Source: Tenggerimyces flavus
GTDB taxonomy: Bacteria; Actinomycetota; Actinomycetes; Propionibacteriales; Actinopolymorphaceae
Assembly: GCF_016907715.1 (NCBI RefSeq)
Contig: NZ_JAFBCM010000001.1
Span: forward strand, 6,386,001 to 6,450,000
Length of the DNA: 64,000 nucleotides
Reading direction: 5' to 3'
The position numbers were made by a program, and so were the translations under genes. Shown piece by piece: positions 62,952 through 64,000 of this stretch (positions within the stretch are counted from its first letter, which is position 1; every line of letters begins with the position of its first letter). Under the pieces are notes generated by a model. That model worked only from the letters and a program-made list of their open reading frames with translations, was not told where the DNA came from and searched no databases.

Positions 62952-63455
62952 GTGCGGCGGGTGAGTCGTTGCGAGGAATGTGGATACCACTGGGACGGCC
63001 GCCCCGCCGAGGCGATCGCGACGATCCGCGAGCTCCCGGCCGCGCTGTCAAAGGTGATCGGCGAGCGAGGTGACCGAGACGAACGGCTCAGGGCACGGCC
63101 AGCGCCGGAGGTGTGGTCGCCGCTCGAGTACGTGGCGCACACCGGGGATGCGATCGGCTGGTACGAACAACGGATCCACCGCGTGCTGACCGAGGACCAG
63201 CCGAAGCTCGAGCCGTTCGACTGGGACGCCTACACAGAGGGTCAGCAATATCGCGAGCGACGGCTTGATGAGGTGCTCGCGAGCGTGGGCTGGAGGTGCG
63301 CGACGTTCGTGGAGTTGCTGGAAAATCTGCCCGCGGCAACCTGGCAGCGGGAGGGCGTCGGGTCCGGTGGGCAGCCGCGGACGGTGGAACAGCTCGCCCA
63401 CCGTGCCGCCCACGAGGCGTGCCACCACCTGCAGGACGTTCGCCAGCAGCTGTGA
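62952..63455 (+). CDS. DinB-like protein
   Basis: 167 residues (or 164 from GTG 62961). N-terminal CEECGYHWDGRPAEAIATIR has a CxxC pair. The core helical bundle contains VWSPLEYVAHTGDAIGWYEQ, a metal-binding-type His, and the C-terminal AHRAAHEACHHLQDVRQQL. DinB-fold proteins include thiol-dependent transferases, such as mycothiol ones. The N-terminal Cys pair is typical of an actinobacterial subgroup. Function unknown. Confidence 0.82.
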   Translation: MRRVSRCEECGYHWDGRPAEAIATIRELPAALSKVIGERGDRDERLRARPAPEVWSPLEYVAHTGDAIGWYEQRIHRVLTEDQPKLEPFDWDAYTEGQQYRERRLDEVLASVGWRCATFVELLENLPAATWQREGVGSGGQPRTVEQLAHRAAHEACHHLQDVRQQL

Positions 63456-63581
63456 CGGGTGAGGTCGGTGGGGCTGATGTGAGGGCGAATCATGACCCCG
63501 AATGCCCGAAAAGTCCAGTCTTGAACTCTTTGCCCGAGAGGAGGAGTCTCCGGGAGAGTCCGGCCGGCAAGGAGGCTGACC

Positions 63582-64000
63582 ATGGGGGCATGGGCACCGG
63601 GACGACGTGAGGTCCTCTGGGGCGCCGGCGCGCTCCTGGCCGGATCAGCGGCGGCAGGCCAACACCAGGCGCAGGCGGGGCCGCCCGTAACCAGCAAGAC
63701 GAGCAAGACCAGGCCGACCTTCTACACCCACGACAAGGTCAAGGCGGCCAGGCGCAACATCGCCCAGTTCGAGTGGGCCGCCCAACTCCTCGAGAAGGCG
63801 CAAGAGAGAGCACAACCGTTCCTCGACCAAGGCGACGAATGGCTCTGGCGCCTCCCCACCAGCCAATGCGTCCCGAGGAGCTACGCTGTGAACCAGGCAC
63901 TCGGCTCCCCGATCACCGGCACCGCGATCAACAAGTTCGGCAACTACCCCTGGCGCGCCGACCCGATCAAGAACCCGTGGAAGCTCGTCGACCCGTCCAG
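63582..64000 (+). CDS. Heparinase II/III-family protein, copy 3, 3'-truncated by window edge
   Basis: An open frame from ATG 63582 (GGAGG six bases ahead) to the window end, about 139 residues. The N-terminus is a twin-arginine-type signal (APGRREVLWGAGALLAGSAA). The next part matches copies 1 and 2: TFYTHDKVKAARRNIAQFEW, DQGDEWLWRLPTSQ, RSYAVNQALGSPITGTAINK, FGNYPWRADP. So copy 3 is predicted to be exported while copies 1 and 2 are not. The remainder, including the catalytic motifs, lies outside the window. Confidence 0.88.
   Translation, partial: MGAWAPGRREVLWGAGALLAGSAAAGQHQAQAGPPVTSKTSKTRPTFYTHDKVKAARRNIAQFEWAAQLLEKAQERAQPFLDQGDEWLWRLPTSQCVPRSYAVNQALGSPITGTAINKFGNYPWRADPIKNPWKLVDPS

Noticed and set aside
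62426-62990. Pro/His-rich minus-strand protein and plus-strand frames in the 62.4-63 kb gap
   Set aside because: The frames result from degenerate repeats and the GTCAAGGGC element, with no start signals or domain patterns.

Overview
The window is a 64 kb piece of a high-GC actinobacterial chromosome. The supporting signs are strong GC bias at third codon positions, many GTG starts, ATGA/GTGA stop-start overlaps, and the actinobacterial core-gene neighbourhood valS-folC-DUF4233-ndk-mreBCD-mrdA-rodA together with tig/clpP1/clpP2/clpX. A Propionibacteriales-type soil actinomycete (Kribbella/Actinopolymorpha/Tenggerimyces-like) is my guess from gene content; the sequence does not prove it.

Layout. 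0-3 kb: the end of a carbohydrate ABC importer (two permeases) followed by a sulfatase. 3-14.5 kb: mixed genes, namely a CPBP protease-like membrane protein, a methyltransferase, a MarR regulator divergent from a frameshifted luciferase-like monooxygenase/hemerythrin fusion, a large secreted subtilase, a small secreted protein, a double-MerR regulator and a three-gene ABC-2 exporter. 14.5-25.6 kb (minus strand): the elongasome genes rodA, mrdA, mreD, mreC and mreB, then ndk, DUF4233, folC and valS, with a VapBC-like toxin-antitoxin pair inserted between folC and valS. 25.6-36.3 kb: an accessory block with a dense cluster of palindromic repeats, an HTH/Clp-N/zinc-finger protein, secreted FG-GAP and BNR-repeat proteins, a beta-lactamase-like hydrolase and a second, type-2-like valyl-tRNA synthetase. 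36.3-39.2 kb: clpX, clpP2 and clpP1 with two candidate ClgR boxes. 39.3-43.5 kb: an ArsR-like regulator/MFS/kinase operon, a RibD-like reductase, a GNAT enzyme, tRNA-Gly and tRNA-Pro. 43.7-45.1 kb: tig, on the opposite strand to the clp genes. 45-55.9 kb: small accessory enzymes (several GNATs, two phosphotransferases, HIT, VOC, cis-prenyltransferase, hydrolase, methyltransferase, YbaK-like). 56-64 kb: two complete tandem heparinase II/III-like genes and the start of a third.

How the parts work together. The mre/mrd/rod genes build the lateral cell wall. The clp genes plus tig handle protein quality control. The heparinase-like genes at the right end suggest degradation of uronic-acid polysaccharides, and the importer plus sulfatase at the left end would suit a sulfated glycan, although the two sets lie 53 kb apart. 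A LacI-type palindrome precedes the first heparinase-like gene. The most unusual non-coding content is a set of dispersed palindromic elements: paired 11-12 bp hairpins with GCA/TGC loops, and a longer GTCAAGGGC element that recurs near both hairpin clusters (26 kb and 62 kb).
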